Virus record (IMG/VR): IMGVR_UViG_3300008108_000039
Coordinates: 1-64,000 of that record
DNA from: a virus
DNA length: 64,000 nt
Strand: one strand, 5' to 3'
Positions 8,205 through 16,463 of the stretch are shown here, in pieces. Both the position numbers and the translations under genes were made by a program. The notes under the pieces are model-generated. The model was not told where the DNA came from and ran no database searches. It saw only the letters and a list, made by a program, of their open reading frames with translations. Each line of letters starts with the position of its first letter. The stretch's first letter is position 1.

Positions 8205-8243
8205 ATTTAATTATTTAATAAAAATTATTTGAGTTTAATAACA

Positions 8244-8486
8244 TTACCAATCTCCTCCAGCTCCACCACCACCAGTATCACCACCTCCAAAACCATCAAA
8301 ACTACTATTGTTTGATGAAAAGCTGTCACTTGATGAAGAACTATCAGAATCACTTAACATATTACCAATTAATGAACCAGCAATATCACCAAGCAATTCT
8401 GAATCAGTTACAGCTGACACTGCTGTTGATGTTAAAAATTCACTTACATTTTGTTTTGTTGTTTTTTTCTTACTAGGAGCGTTCAT
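8244..8486 (-). CDS. Low-complexity Ser/Gly-rich protein, 80 aa
   Basis: The basic N-terminus MNAPSKKKTTKQNV is followed by a helix, a Ser/Asp-rich run around residues 45-60 and a Gly-rich end GGGDTGGGGAGGDW. It is sandwiched between prs and the NAMPT gene. The Gly-rich tail with terminal Trp is common in small membrane-associated proteins. Function unknown. Confidence 0.6.
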   Translation of the reverse strand: MNAPSKKKTTKQNVSEFLTSTAVSAVTDSELLGDIAGSLIGNMLSDSDSSSSSDSFSSNNSSFDGFGGGDTGGGGAGGDW

Positions 8487-8574
8487 ATTTTATTGTTTTA
8501 AACGGTTACGAATTTCAGTTAATGTTGTTTGATTGTAAAAAATACCATTGTTGTAAATTGTTTGCAACTCACCA

Positions 8575-9951
8575 TTATTTTTTCTTTGTACCATCATCAG
8601 TTACTGGGTCTTTAAATATTTCTCTACCTACTGTTACTTGTTTATCCATTAGACCTACTTCACCTACTCCTGAATCACCAACTGATGTTGTTAATTCAAC
8701 ATAGGTTGCTTTCATTGCAAATCCGAATGTATCTCGGGTATTGTATTGATAGGTAAACGAACCTATACCTAATACTACGTTTGTTGATGCAAAGCCTTTA
8801 GCTTCTAATCTAGCACAAATTTCATCTGCTCTATCAATTGTAATACTATCACCATAAATTGCTCCAATATGTGAATCCAATACTTTGTAACCTTGTTCGT
8901 TTACTGTTCCACCAAATACATCCCAAAGAAGTTCGATTACTCCTTTCCATTCCGGTTTATCTTCTGATGGAAAATCGTTTCTATTTAATGATTCATTAAT
9001 ACCTTGTATAGAATTAATACCACAAAGAATATCAACAGGGTCACCACTATCAGGTCTGATTACTAACTTACCATCACGTGCTAAGATTTCTTCTTTTAAT
9101 GTAACAACGTGTTCAGTACATACTTTCCATAAATCCCACGTATCTGATACTATCGATAAAATACCAGTTGGATATGTTTCGATTAATCTACGGAATGTTC
9201 CTATTTCATCATCAGATCCTCCTGCACACATTACTGAATGTTCTGTTGCATTAACACTACCGCCTATAAATCCAGTTTCACCATAATATTTTCTTGCTCC
9301 GTGTAATGTTGGTAATGAATCTGTTCCACTAAATGATGTTAAATGACCAAGACCTGAACTGATAACAGCGTCAACTGAATCCATACCTCTCATTGAGAAA
9401 TCATGTCCTTGCCAATCAATAAACCAACTCTTTTCAGTATCTGTTTTCTCTTGCCACTTAGTTAATACCTTACGATATGTATGAGCAATAGTTGCTGATG
9501 TCATTGGTTTCCATAATAAATTAGATAGAATTGTCTCTAAGTAATTTGTCACCCAATAAAAATCAGGATGTGTATTGTAAATTGTTAATACAGGTACTTT
9601 AATTGGAACAAGGTTTCCTTCTTTAATTCCTTTAACGTGAATTGGTAGATAACCTAAATCATGTAATTTTTCAAAATGACTAACGTCGTAGTCAGTATCT
9701 AAATACATAGATAATTCACGTTTCATCTCTCCACAAACTTCTTCTTTTGGTTTAGAGAAAAATTCATTTTGAAACGCATCGTGAATTTGTTTCATTACCA
9801 TTTGTTGTCCAAATGAAACAACTTTGTCACAACCTTTAGGAGCGTATTTGTTGCTTCTAGGAGTGAAATTAGAATAAACTAAAGTAGTGTTCTTCGGATA
9901 CTGCTGATGATGTCCAGTTTTGTATCCATCTGTTAATAATAAAGGGTTCAT
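8575..9951 (-). CDS. nampT: Nicotinamide phosphoribosyltransferase
   Basis: Joins nicotinamide to PRPP to give NMN, the first step of NAD salvage. Signatures are the N-terminal TDGYKTGHHQQYPKNTTLVY with YSNFTPRS, FSGTDSLPTL (the Asp that favours nicotinamide), the phospho-accepting His in NATEHSVM (about residue 238) and the ribose-phosphate motif RPDSGDPVD (about residue 300). The length of 458 residues fits the family. It forms a cassette with PRPP synthetase. NMNAT, needed to finish NAD, is not seen in this window. Phage NAMPT genes are known from NAD-rebuilding anti-defence pathways. Confidence 0.95.
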   Translation of the reverse strand: MNPLLLTDGYKTGHHQQYPKNTTLVYSNFTPRSNKYAPKGCDKVVSFGQQMVMKQIHDAFQNEFFSKPKEEVCGEMKRELSMYLDTDYDVSHFEKLHDLGYLPIHVKGIKEGNLVPIKVPVLTIYNTHPDFYWVTNYLETILSNLLWKPMTSATIAHTYRKVLTKWQEKTDTEKSWFIDWQGHDFSMRGMDSVDAVISSGLGHLTSFSGTDSLPTLHGARKYYGETGFIGGSVNATEHSVMCAGGSDDEIGTFRRLIETYPTGILSIVSDTWDLWKVCTEHVVTLKEEILARDGKLVIRPDSGDPVDILCGINSIQGINESLNRNDFPSEDKPEWKGVIELLWDVFGGTVNEQGYKVLDSHIGAIYGDSITIDRADEICARLEAKGFASTNVVLGIGSFTYQYNTRDTFGFAMKATYVELTTSVGDSGVGEVGLMDKQVTVGREIFKDPVTDDGTKKK

Positions 9952-9972
9952 ATTTGTTTTAATTGTTTAATT

Positions 9973-10428
9973 TTAAAATAATTTCCACCAAGGTCGAGAT
10001 TTTATTTCTTCTAATTCAAAACTAACTTTTAAATCTTTAATTTCTTCTTTGTGTTTTACTTCTAAATCTTTTTGTTTCGTTTGCAGTTGAGTGATAGTTT
10101 CTTGTAAAGATTCTATCATTTTAAGTCTGCTATCGGCAAGTTGCTCTAATTTTAGGTTTTCTTTATAGTATATATCTTTATCTAGAATAACAGTATTTAT
10201 TTTTGTGTTAAGAGCCGTTATTTCTTTTGTTAATAATACTTCTTTTTCTTCAGTAGTAAAATTATGTACATAAAAATTAGTGCTAATATTACCGAAAGGA
10301 TGCCAGCGTGTATCCCTAAGTATAAAGCTTCCTTTTTCTTCTAGTATCTTATCTATTTTTTCTTTTAGTTCTTTAATATCATTTTGAGTCTTATCATACT
10401 CATCTTTTGGTAATGTAATTGTAATCAT
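9973..10428 (-). CDS. Coiled-coil protein, 151 aa
   Basis: Long heptad-like helices: residues 10-30 (YDKTQNDIKELKEKIDKILE) and 75-140 (rich in Leu, Lys and Glu), ending RPWWKLF. No enzymatic motif. It lies between the NAMPT gene and the possible caspase-fold gene. Function unknown. Confidence 0.7.
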   Translation of the reverse strand: MITITLPKDEYDKTQNDIKELKEKIDKILEEKGSFILRDTRWHPFGNISTNFYVHNFTTEEKEVLLTKEITALNTKINTVILDKDIYYKENLKLEQLADSRLKMIESLQETITQLQTKQKDLEVKHKEEIKDLKVSFELEEIKSRPWWKLF

Positions 10429-10433
10429 AATTT

Positions 10434-10982
10434 TTAATTGTTTAAATATAATCTTTGATGATTGTAAAATGCTACAGGATTATTTTCAACTAATAATCCA
10501 TAATTTTCTATAACATAGTTATTAATAACATCTAATGGTTCATTAATTACTTCACCTAATAATTGAGCAAAATAATTATTAGATTGATCTACTGTGTCTT
10601 GTGGTATATTTGGTAATCCACAATAATTGGCTTCGCCTACTTCACTAATAAACATCCCACTATAAAAACCATTTAGTTTATGATATTTCATAAATTTATC
10701 TGCGTTACACCATATTGAAATACATTCTTTACTACGTAATAATTCTACCATTGAATGATCAATTATATAACCATTATTACTTTTAAATTGTCCTATAGTA
10801 AATAAACCGTAAGGCGAACCATGACCTAACATTATAATACGTTCATATTCAGTTATCAATTTACTAACTTGTTGTTTAGTAGATCCTCCTCTGAGAATAA
10901 GGGCATCAGATATATTATGGTATATCTGACATAAAAAATCAGTGCTACTGTCATTTGGGTGTATAACTAAATTAGTATTCAT
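10434..10982 (-). CDS. Possible caspase-fold (CHAT/C11-like) protein, 182 aa
   Basis: A His-Gly segment after a hydrophobic strand (ERIIMLGHGSPYGLF, about residues 48-62) and a Cys after a second strand (ECISIWCNADKFMKY, about 87-101), followed by GFYSGMFISEVGEA. This matches the order and spacing of the catalytic His and Cys in caspase-like peptidases. The usual Gly-Thr and Gln-Ala-Cys-Arg consensus is not intact, so it may be a divergent member or a look-alike. It overlaps the next gene by ATGA. Confidence 0.45.
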   Translation of the reverse strand: MNTNLVIHPNDSSTDFLCQIYHNISDALILRGGSTKQQVSKLITEYERIIMLGHGSPYGLFTIGQFKSNNGYIIDHSMVELLRSKECISIWCNADKFMKYHKLNGFYSGMFISEVGEANYCGLPNIPQDTVDQSNNYFAQLLGEVINEPLDVINNYVIENYGLLVENNPVAFYNHQRLYLNN

Positions 10983-11239
10983 ATATCTTCATCTTCATAT
11001 TTACTTGATTTAAATGAATCTTCGTTTAGTTGAGTATTAATTTCATTTAATACTTCATCTTCTGCTGATTCAATCCAATCACTGATTAAGTCAAACATAC
11101 CTTTTTCATCACCATTAAGGTAATGGTTCATAAGATGTTCTGCTGATTCTTGAGAATATCTAACTAAATCGTAAGCAACTTGTGCTTTGATATTTTCAAT
11201 CTGCTCCTTATTAAGTAAGCGAAATTGATTTCTGCTCAT
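10979..11239 (-). CDS. Hypothetical protein, 86 aa
   Basis: Acidic helical protein (SRNQFRLLNKEQIENIKAQV to SSKYEDEDI). First gene behind the promoter at 11259-11282, starting in AAAAGTTATG. Unknown. Confidence 0.7.
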   Translation of the reverse strand: MSRNQFRLLNKEQIENIKAQVAYDLVRYSQESAEHLMNHYLNGDEKGMFDLISDWIESAEDEVLNEINTQLNEDSFKSSKYEDEDI

Positions 11240-11258
11240 AACTTTTGTTTTATTTATA

Positions 11259-11282
11259 TGAATATAAGAAAGGGGCTTTGCC
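11259..11282 (-). promoter_or_regulatory. Promoter-like element built into a terminator hairpin
   Basis: GGCAAAGC (11282-11275), 8 nt, TATATTCA (11266-11259), 19 nt before the ATG at 11239. The first box lies in the loop and stem of the terminator hairpin of the preceding gene (11269-11287). Confidence 0.6.
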
Positions 11283-11287
11283 CCTTT
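11269..11287 (-). terminator. Intrinsic-type terminator hairpin
   Basis: AAAGGGG and CCCCTTT arms with a 5-nt loop directly behind the TAA of the AAA+ ATPase gene at 11290. The U-run is short (TTTCTT), so it may also act as an RNA-processing or stability hairpin. Confidence 0.6.
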
Positions 11288-11289
11288 AC

Positions 11290-12330
11290 TTAAAACGCAT
11301 ACCCGTAATGGTATTGTTTTATCTCTTCGACTTTATACGTACTAATTACGTATTTCCCATCCTCACCCAATTTAATACCTCTTTCCCATACTTTAACCTG
11401 TACTGTATTTTCATCTATAACCCCAACTATTTCCCCTAAATCACTTCCATTTACATAAAAATCATTTCCATTATCAACATGACTTTGATTAAATTTTATT
11501 GGACTTATTTTAACATTATTTGTTAATTCAGGTTCTTTTTGACCTGGAGTTGTTTTATATATATTAAATCTAGGATCTAATATTCGAATATTGAATATAT
11601 CTTTGAATAGTTTAGGATCCTCATTATGAATATTAACCTCATCTATTATTGCCTTAACAATATCAACTGTAATTGTTTCTAATTGTAAAATAAATTCAAT
11701 TATTGATAGTCTATGTTCTAAATATATTAGTTTATCATCTATAATTTCTTTAATTGCTTCAAGTGGTAAATTTCCATATGTTTTTAAATAACGAAGACGA
11801 CCCGGTCTTTGAATCATATTTGAATTTAAATATAATTCATTTGTAGTTAATAAGAATACTCTACGAAAACCATTATCCAATACACCATCCATAACTGTTA
11901 ATATAGAATGATCTTTTTCATTGTACATTTTTTCATATTCATCAACAAATACTATTACATTTTGTTGAATATTATTAATAAAATTTGAAGTATTATCATA
12001 TCGAGTATGAATAACAATTACAGGCAAATTTAATTTGTTACATATTTGCTTTGCAGTAACTGTTTTACCAGTACCTTTAATACCATTAAGCAAAATACCT
12101 AAATTAGATGTTGTATTATTATAAGTTTTTTCTACACGATCAATGAAATCAGTTTCAATACCATATACTTTATAGGGAAAATCAAATTTATCAAGTATTT
12201 GAGATAAATACAATTCACCTGTTCTTTCATCTATTTCTAATTTATAAACTAATGGTTTTAGCTTTTCTACATTTTGAGATACTTCTCTAATAAAGAAATT
12301 GTTTGTTGACTGTTGCCATTGATTTTTCAT
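11290..12330 (-). CDS. AAA+ ATPase
   Basis: A 346-residue protein with Walker A GIKGTGKTVTAK (about residues 85-96), Walker B VIVFVDEYEK (about 128-137), a sensor-1 LLTTNE and an arginine-finger-like MIQRPGRLRY. This is the core of classic AAA ATPases of the BCS1/FtsH/proteasome-like group. The N-terminal 80 residues and the C-terminal 100 residues have no recognised domain. Such proteins are common in T4-like phages but the substrate is unknown. First gene behind the promoter at 12348-12371. Confidence 0.88.
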   Translation of the reverse strand: MKNQWQQSTNNFFIREVSQNVEKLKPLVYKLEIDERTGELYLSQILDKFDFPYKVYGIETDFIDRVEKTYNNTTSNLGILLNGIKGTGKTVTAKQICNKLNLPVIVIHTRYDNTSNFINNIQQNVIVFVDEYEKMYNEKDHSILTVMDGVLDNGFRRVFLLTTNELYLNSNMIQRPGRLRYLKTYGNLPLEAIKEIIDDKLIYLEHRLSIIEFILQLETITVDIVKAIIDEVNIHNEDPKLFKDIFNIRILDPRFNIYKTTPGQKEPELTNNVKISPIKFNQSHVDNGNDFYVNGSDLGEIVGVIDENTVQVKVWERGIKLGEDGKYVISTYKVEEIKQYHYGYAF

Positions 12331-12347
12331 AACCTTATTTTTTATTT

Positions 12348-12371
12348 TAAATATAAGACTAGAATTTTGCC
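12348..12371 (-). promoter_or_regulatory. Phage promoter-like element (GGCAAAAT-N8-TATATTTA)
   Basis: GGCAAAAT (12371-12364), 8 nt, TATATTTA (12355-12348), 17 nt before the ATPase ATG, which starts in TAAGGTTATG. Confidence 0.72.
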
Positions 12372-12539
12372 CTATTTAATCCACTCTTCTGCTCCTAATT
12401 TCATAGCTTGAGATGGAGATAAACTACTGTCTTCTCGCATATAAAGTAAAGCAGTGTAAATTAATTCTGCTTCTAAACCATATTCAGCGGCTTCTTCTAT
12501 AAAATTATTTATAGCTTTTAATTCGTCCTGTCTACCCAT
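12372..12539 (-). CDS. Small helical protein, 55 aa
   Basis: Found by reading the strand directly: ATG at 12539, TAG at 12372. Product MGRQDELKAINNFIEEAAEY to QAMKLGAEEWIK, acidic and helical. It fills the gap between the ATPase promoter and the next gene and has the codon use of its neighbours. The last 25 residues (SPSQAMKLGAEEWIK) are typical of small phage helical proteins. Unknown. Confidence 0.6.
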   Translation of the reverse strand: MGRQDELKAINNFIEEAAEYGLEAELIYTALLYMREDSSLSPSQAMKLGAEEWIK

Positions 12540-12566
12540 GTTATTATTTTAATATAAATATAGATA

Positions 12567-12860
12567 TTATTTCCAAAACACCCACCAAGGATTTTTAGGT
12601 TTATCTTCTACTTTAAATGGGCTTGTATTGTCATAGCATTTTACTACTCCACCATATCTAGCATTCATCATTTGAATAAATATCTGATGATGTTCAGGTG
12701 GTATCCTTCCAAAATCTGCTTTAATTTTAACATCTAAAACTTCAACTTTACCTTTATCAGTAAATAATTTTAGTTGTTCATGCATTTCAACTACAGTTGA
12801 TGATTTAACAGTTAAACGATGATCTCCATCTACTGCAACCCAGGGTTCATTCATATTCAT
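12567..12860 (-). CDS. Hypothetical protein, 97 aa
   Basis: Starts MNMNEPWVAVDGDHRLTVKS and ends with the basic-aromatic tail KNPWWVFWK, which several neighbouring small proteins share (SRPWWKLF, KKPWYKFW). Overlaps the upstream gene by 14 nt. Confidence 0.65.
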   Translation of the reverse strand: MNMNEPWVAVDGDHRLTVKSSTVVEMHEQLKLFTDKGKVEVLDVKIKADFGRIPPEHHQIFIQMMNARYGGVVKCYDNTSPFKVEDKPKNPWWVFWK

Positions 12861-13131
12861 TTTTTATTGAAAGTCCATAACCTATACTAAACCAACTAAA
12901 TTCTAATTCTGCTTGTTGGCGATTAAATTTATAAACATTTTGTATTTGTTTAATACTATATTCTTTCCATTTTTCATATTGATCCTTAGTTAATTTATTA
13001 TTTCGAAACCAATCAGGATCATCTTTAATTTCATCCCAAGTCTTCCCCACATAAGAAAGTTGATTATTGAGTAAGTGAATTGCTATGTTATTTTCATTAA
13101 GTTTTGATCGGCGTTGTAACAGACGTTTCAT
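12847..13131 (-). CDS. Hypothetical protein, 94 aa
   Basis: Basic N-terminus MKRLLQRRSKLNENN and a helical, Trp-rich middle (YVGKTWDEIKDDPDWFRNNK). No motif recognised. Confidence 0.65.
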   Translation of the reverse strand: MKRLLQRRSKLNENNIAIHLLNNQLSYVGKTWDEIKDDPDWFRNNKLTKDQYEKWKEYSIKQIQNVYKFNRQQAELEFSWFSIGYGLSIKNEYE

Positions 13132-13195
13132 GTAACAGTAATTTAGATACTCGTAAATATATGAACTATATTAAAAATATATAAATTTCGATTGA

Positions 13196-14290
13196 TTATT
13201 CATAGGAATCTCTATCTATATTAACCACCTTAGGAAATCGTAAAGAACCATCAACTGTCTTTTCAAAATATTTAACAGTAGCTTTTCTACCTATTAATGA
13301 ATCTTTAATATTCCATAACTCAGTTAAATATTCATGTGTACCATTTACTGCTGCATTAAATTCAATTCCTTCTTTAGTATTAAATATTAATGTACCTATC
13401 TTTCCACTTAAATTTCCAATCCCTTCAACATATCCTATAATAGTAAATTCATCATCAATAAACTGTTTTCGTTTTAATAAATATTTTGAACGTTTATTTT
13501 CATAAGATGAATTAGTTCTGATCATTTGACCTTCATAACCTTTCACTAAATATTCTTTATATTTATTATTTAATTCTTCTTGACTATTGCATTTAGTAGT
13601 TTCTACTACAACACAACATTCAGGTAAAGATAAATTATATAAAACTGATTTTCTATTTAGAAATATATTATCTTCTGATGGGAAATCATATATATAATAT
13701 TTAATAAAAGTTTTACTTAATTCTAAGTCAGCTGCTGTTGGTTTTGTTTTGCGAACGCAAGATATAATTGTATTAAAGTCAGCTACATCTTTTTCAGCAA
13801 ATAATTCCCCATCTAATATCATATCACCATTTTCTTCAAACAACGGTTTAAGCGATTCAAATATATGAGGCGCTGAAATAATAGGTTTACCATTTCGAGA
13901 CCACATACCATCTGATCTGATTATACATCTAACTCCATCGAGTTTTGGATCAGAAAGTAAGGGATATAGAATTTTATCCTTATAATCATTATAATCATGA
14001 GCTAACATTGGTTTAAAATATACAAGTGTATCTATATCATTTATATCTTCCCAATAACCTAATGCTTTACGTTTATCAAACATTGCTTGTGCTTCCGCAT
14101 CAGCTTGTTCAGCGGGGTTTGTTTCGTTTTTCTTTCCAATATTTTTACCTTCACAACACGTCCATTCAGATGTTACTTTTTGTCCATCTAAGAATCCACT
14201 TACTGTTCTAAAACATTCATCCTTTACTTCAACATACCATGTTGATACTTTACCTGTTACTGAGCGTTTGTACAATGTTGGCCAAATCAT
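13196..14290 (-). CDS. ATP-dependent DNA ligase with N-terminal WGR-like domain
   Basis: Seals DNA nicks. The adenylated Lys is in LLSDPKLDGVRCI (about residue 115, motif I). Later motifs are MILDGELFAE (motif III region), KGYEGQMIRT (motif IV) and KYLLKRKQF (motif V). The C-terminal 90 residues have the look of an OB fold. The N-terminal 80 residues (LYKRSVTGKVSTWYVEVKDE and KVTSEWTCCEGKNIGKKN) form a WGR-like module as found in other phage ligases. 364 residues is similar to T7-size ligases. First gene behind the promoter at 14307-14330. Confidence 0.93.
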   Translation of the reverse strand: MIWPTLYKRSVTGKVSTWYVEVKDECFRTVSGFLDGQKVTSEWTCCEGKNIGKKNETNPAEQADAEAQAMFDKRKALGYWEDINDIDTLVYFKPMLAHDYNDYKDKILYPLLSDPKLDGVRCIIRSDGMWSRNGKPIISAPHIFESLKPLFEENGDMILDGELFAEKDVADFNTIISCVRKTKPTAADLELSKTFIKYYIYDFPSEDNIFLNRKSVLYNLSLPECCVVVETTKCNSQEELNNKYKEYLVKGYEGQMIRTNSSYENKRSKYLLKRKQFIDDEFTIIGYVEGIGNLSGKIGTLIFNTKEGIEFNAAVNGTHEYLTELWNIKDSLIGRKATVKYFEKTVDGSLRFPKVVNIDRDSYE

Positions 14291-14306
14291 AATTTATATA
14301 TTTAAA

Positions 14307-14330
14307 TAAATGTAAGAAGGGGATTTTGAC
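14307..14330 (-). promoter_or_regulatory. Promoter-like element overlapping a terminator hairpin
   Basis: GTCAAAAT (14330-14323), 8 nt, TACATTTA (14314-14307), 16 nt before the ligase ATG. The first box is in the loop and 3' arm of the hairpin at 14319-14337. Confidence 0.7.
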
Positions 14331-14337
14331 AATCCCT
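14319..14337 (-). terminator. Terminator-like hairpin
   Basis: GGGATT and AATCCC arms with a short loop, a few bases behind the stop of the 66-residue gene at 14342, followed by CTTCTT. Shares bases with the promoter of the ligase gene. Confidence 0.5.
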
Positions 14338-14341
14338 AATG

Positions 14342-14542
14342 TTAGATATCAGGGACATGTTTATCTTTTTGCTTTTGTTTAAATTTAAGCCATTCAAGTT
14401 GATCATGTAAACTTGCTCCTCGTTGTGTTAATTCACTCCAAGATTCATCGTGTAGTGACTTTCGTTTATTTTTTTTCTTTAACGATTTGTCTACTCGTCT
14501 TGATGCTTTATCTTGGGCATCGTCTTTAGAAATAATTGGCAT
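14342..14542 (-). CDS. Basic small protein, 66 aa
   Basis: Lys/Arg/Asp-rich (DAQDKASRRVDKSLKKKNKR, WLKFKQKQKDKHVPDI). Possibly nucleic-acid binding from charge alone. No domain recognised. Confidence 0.6.
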   Translation of the reverse strand: MPIISKDDAQDKASRRVDKSLKKKNKRKSLHDESWSELTQRGASLHDQLEWLKFKQKQKDKHVPDI

Positions 14543-14551
14543 TTATTTTAT

Positions 14552-14779
14552 TTAAAAATTAAAAAATTTATTCTTCCCAATATTAGCTGCTTTTCTTTCG
14601 CCTTCAGTCCTTGGTCTAGATTCAGGTCTAGTTGTTTGTTTTGGTTTACGTCCTCTTGGTTTGGATTGTATTTCTTCAGGATTATCCCATCTTTGATTAC
14701 GTACTTTTTTTAAAAAATCCTCAAACACTTTTTTATTATATTCAGGATCTTCTTTAGGATATACGGGTTTATTATTCAT
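14552..14779 (-). CDS. Basic small protein, 75 aa
   Basis: Start taken at 14779 (MNNKPVYPKEDPEYNKKVFE) because this ATG overlaps the upstream TGA by 4 nt. The C-terminal half is an AT-hook-like basic tail (SKPRGRKPKQTTRPESRPRT), which suggests DNA binding. Function unknown. Confidence 0.65.
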   Translation of the reverse strand: MNNKPVYPKEDPEYNKKVFEDFLKKVRNQRWDNPEEIQSKPRGRKPKQTTRPESRPRTEGERKAANIGKNKFFNF

Positions 14780-14979
14780 GAAATATAATCTAAGATAAGT
14801 TCTTGGCCAAAACACATTTGCTGTAGTGTTCTAAATTTAGCTTCATCATCTAATGGTTTACATTCATTATAATCTTTACACCATACTAGTTCTCCACCAT
14901 ACATCATGCCACAAAAATATTCTAAATTAGAGTTCATTACGATGAACCATTTACGCTTTGGTTGTTTCTTCCCTCTCAT
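14776..14979 (-). CDS. Hypothetical protein, 67 aa
   Basis: Starts MRGKKQPKRKWFIVMNSNLE, with three Cys and a Met-rich middle (EYFCGMMYGGELVWC). Overlaps both neighbours. Unknown. Confidence 0.6.
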   Translation of the reverse strand: MRGKKQPKRKWFIVMNSNLEYFCGMMYGGELVWCKDYNECKPLDDEAKFRTLQQMCFGQELILDYIS

Positions 14980-15271
14980 ATTTTGAATCTGATATTTTTA
15001 ATCCACAATATAAATCTATCCATCTCATTTCACGATCAGCTATGAATTTTTTATAACGATATTTTTTCATTATAAATTTAGTACCCCAATTTCGCCAATC
15101 CTCATTTTGAGATTCAGTCATAGTGTATTGTTGAAACCAATCATCAGTTCTACCCTCAACATCTTCAAATTTAAGAGGATGACCTGCTATTTCAAACATC
15201 TTATCAATTATTTCCTTTAATACTAGTTTATTTTTATCTGCTCGTTTCATCTGTAGAGTTTTCTGATTCAT
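14951..15271 (-). CDS. Hypothetical protein, 106 aa
   Basis: Either ATG 15271 or ATG 15250 (MKRADKNKLVLKEIIDKMFE) could start it; both overlap the upstream gene. Helical and charged (TESQNEDWRNWGTKFIMKKY). No motif recognised. Confidence 0.65.
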   Translation of the reverse strand: MNQKTLQMKRADKNKLVLKEIIDKMFEIAGHPLKFEDVEGRTDDWFQQYTMTESQNEDWRNWGTKFIMKKYRYKKFIADREMRWIDLYCGLKISDSKYEREETTKA

Positions 15272-16454
15272 CTTCTATAATACCCCTAGTGTATAATTCT
15301 GGTGGGGCAAATGGTGAATTATTAGCAATAACCCTATGACTATGAGTACGAATATCTGCAAGTTCTTGCATTCTTGCAATTTGTTCAGGAGTAAGAGAAA
15401 GATCTTCTGTAGTAAATGATGCTAATTCTGGAGTCAATTGTGCTCTCAACTTGCGATGACGATCTATCATTTCATTATCCCGAGCAGTTGGATTTACATC
15501 ATTAATGAATGTTGGTGCTGTTGCTAATGCTACTGTTAGATCATTTCCATGATATACCCCAGGTGAAATATAAATTGCATTATTATTTGCTGTTCCAGTA
15601 ATCCCTATAGCTCCACTTACTGATATGGAACCTGTTACAGCATGAAAAGATGATACGTTTTGGGGTTGGGGATCTGGAAATAATGATAAATTGGTAACTT
15701 TATTTTTATTTACTTCTTCTCTAAGGATACCAAGTATATGAAAAGATATATTTTCATTTTCAAGTGGTTCAAATCTTTTATCTTCCTCATTCCAAAACGA
15801 AAATTCATCTTTTTCAGTAGGATTTAGATTTTTAAAAACAGCAAATTTCAATCCTGTTTTTTTATTAATATTATAAATTAATATACCATTCCCGCTATAT
15901 TTCATAAAATAATTTCCACTATCCATTGTAGTACACCACTTAGTACCAGAACCATATTTTTTAGAAGCAAATAATGATAATGGTTTTAACATTAACCATT
16001 CTTCATCTTCATATATTTTAATAATATTTTTTTCTAATTCTTTACTCATTAATTTAATCTCAGCAAGATCTATAGCTTTGGTTAAATCTTCCCAAGTTTT
16101 ATAAGAAGTAACATCTTTATTTTCAATTAAATTTTGTTCATTTAATTCTATAAATTTAAAAAATATTTTAAAATTAGAAGGATGATTAATGTTAAAACCA
16201 TATATAAAAAAACAGAATAATTTTTCTAATATTGGTGTTTCTAGAGTTTCCAAATAATTTGGATCTACTGTTGGAAGGGTCATTAATTGGCTTATTGTAA
16301 AACCTCTTTCATTTTTTGTGATAAACTTATAATTATTTTTATTTAAATTAATATATAATTCAACATATTTACTAGGGCATAAAAGCTTTAGCATATCAAT
16401 ATCACTTAAAGCTAAATGTTTATGTTGTTTCTTTAGTTCATCTATTCTTGACAT
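15234..16454 (-). CDS. Large protein with a W-C-T motif, 406 aa
   Basis: The N-terminal 130 residues are helical with short repeats like SPSKYVELYINLNKNNYKFI. The core (about residues 160-230) has KKYGSGTKWCTTMDSGNYFM followed by YSGNGILIYNINKKTGLKFA. I have seen this W-C-T plus Tyr/Gly layout in uncharacterised jumbo-phage and PcfJ-like plasmid proteins, but cannot assign activity. After residue 270 the sequence is Gly/Ala/Thr-rich and low in complexity, unlike the core, as if joined from another source. Confidence 0.75.
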   Translation of the reverse strand: MSRIDELKKQHKHLALSDIDMLKLLCPSKYVELYINLNKNNYKFITKNERGFTISQLMTLPTVDPNYLETLETPILEKLFCFFIYGFNINHPSNFKIFFKFIELNEQNLIENKDVTSYKTWEDLTKAIDLAEIKLMSKELEKNIIKIYEDEEWLMLKPLSLFASKKYGSGTKWCTTMDSGNYFMKYSGNGILIYNINKKTGLKFAVFKNLNPTEKDEFSFWNEEDKRFEPLENENISFHILGILREEVNKNKVTNLSLFPDPQPQNVSSFHAVTGSISVSGAIGITGTANNNAIYISPGVYHGNDLTVALATAPTFINDVNPTARDNEMIDRHRKLRAQLTPELASFTTEDLSLTPEQIARMQELADIRTHSHRVIANNSPFAPPELYTRGIIEDESENSTDETSR

Positions 16455-16463
16455 AACATTAAT

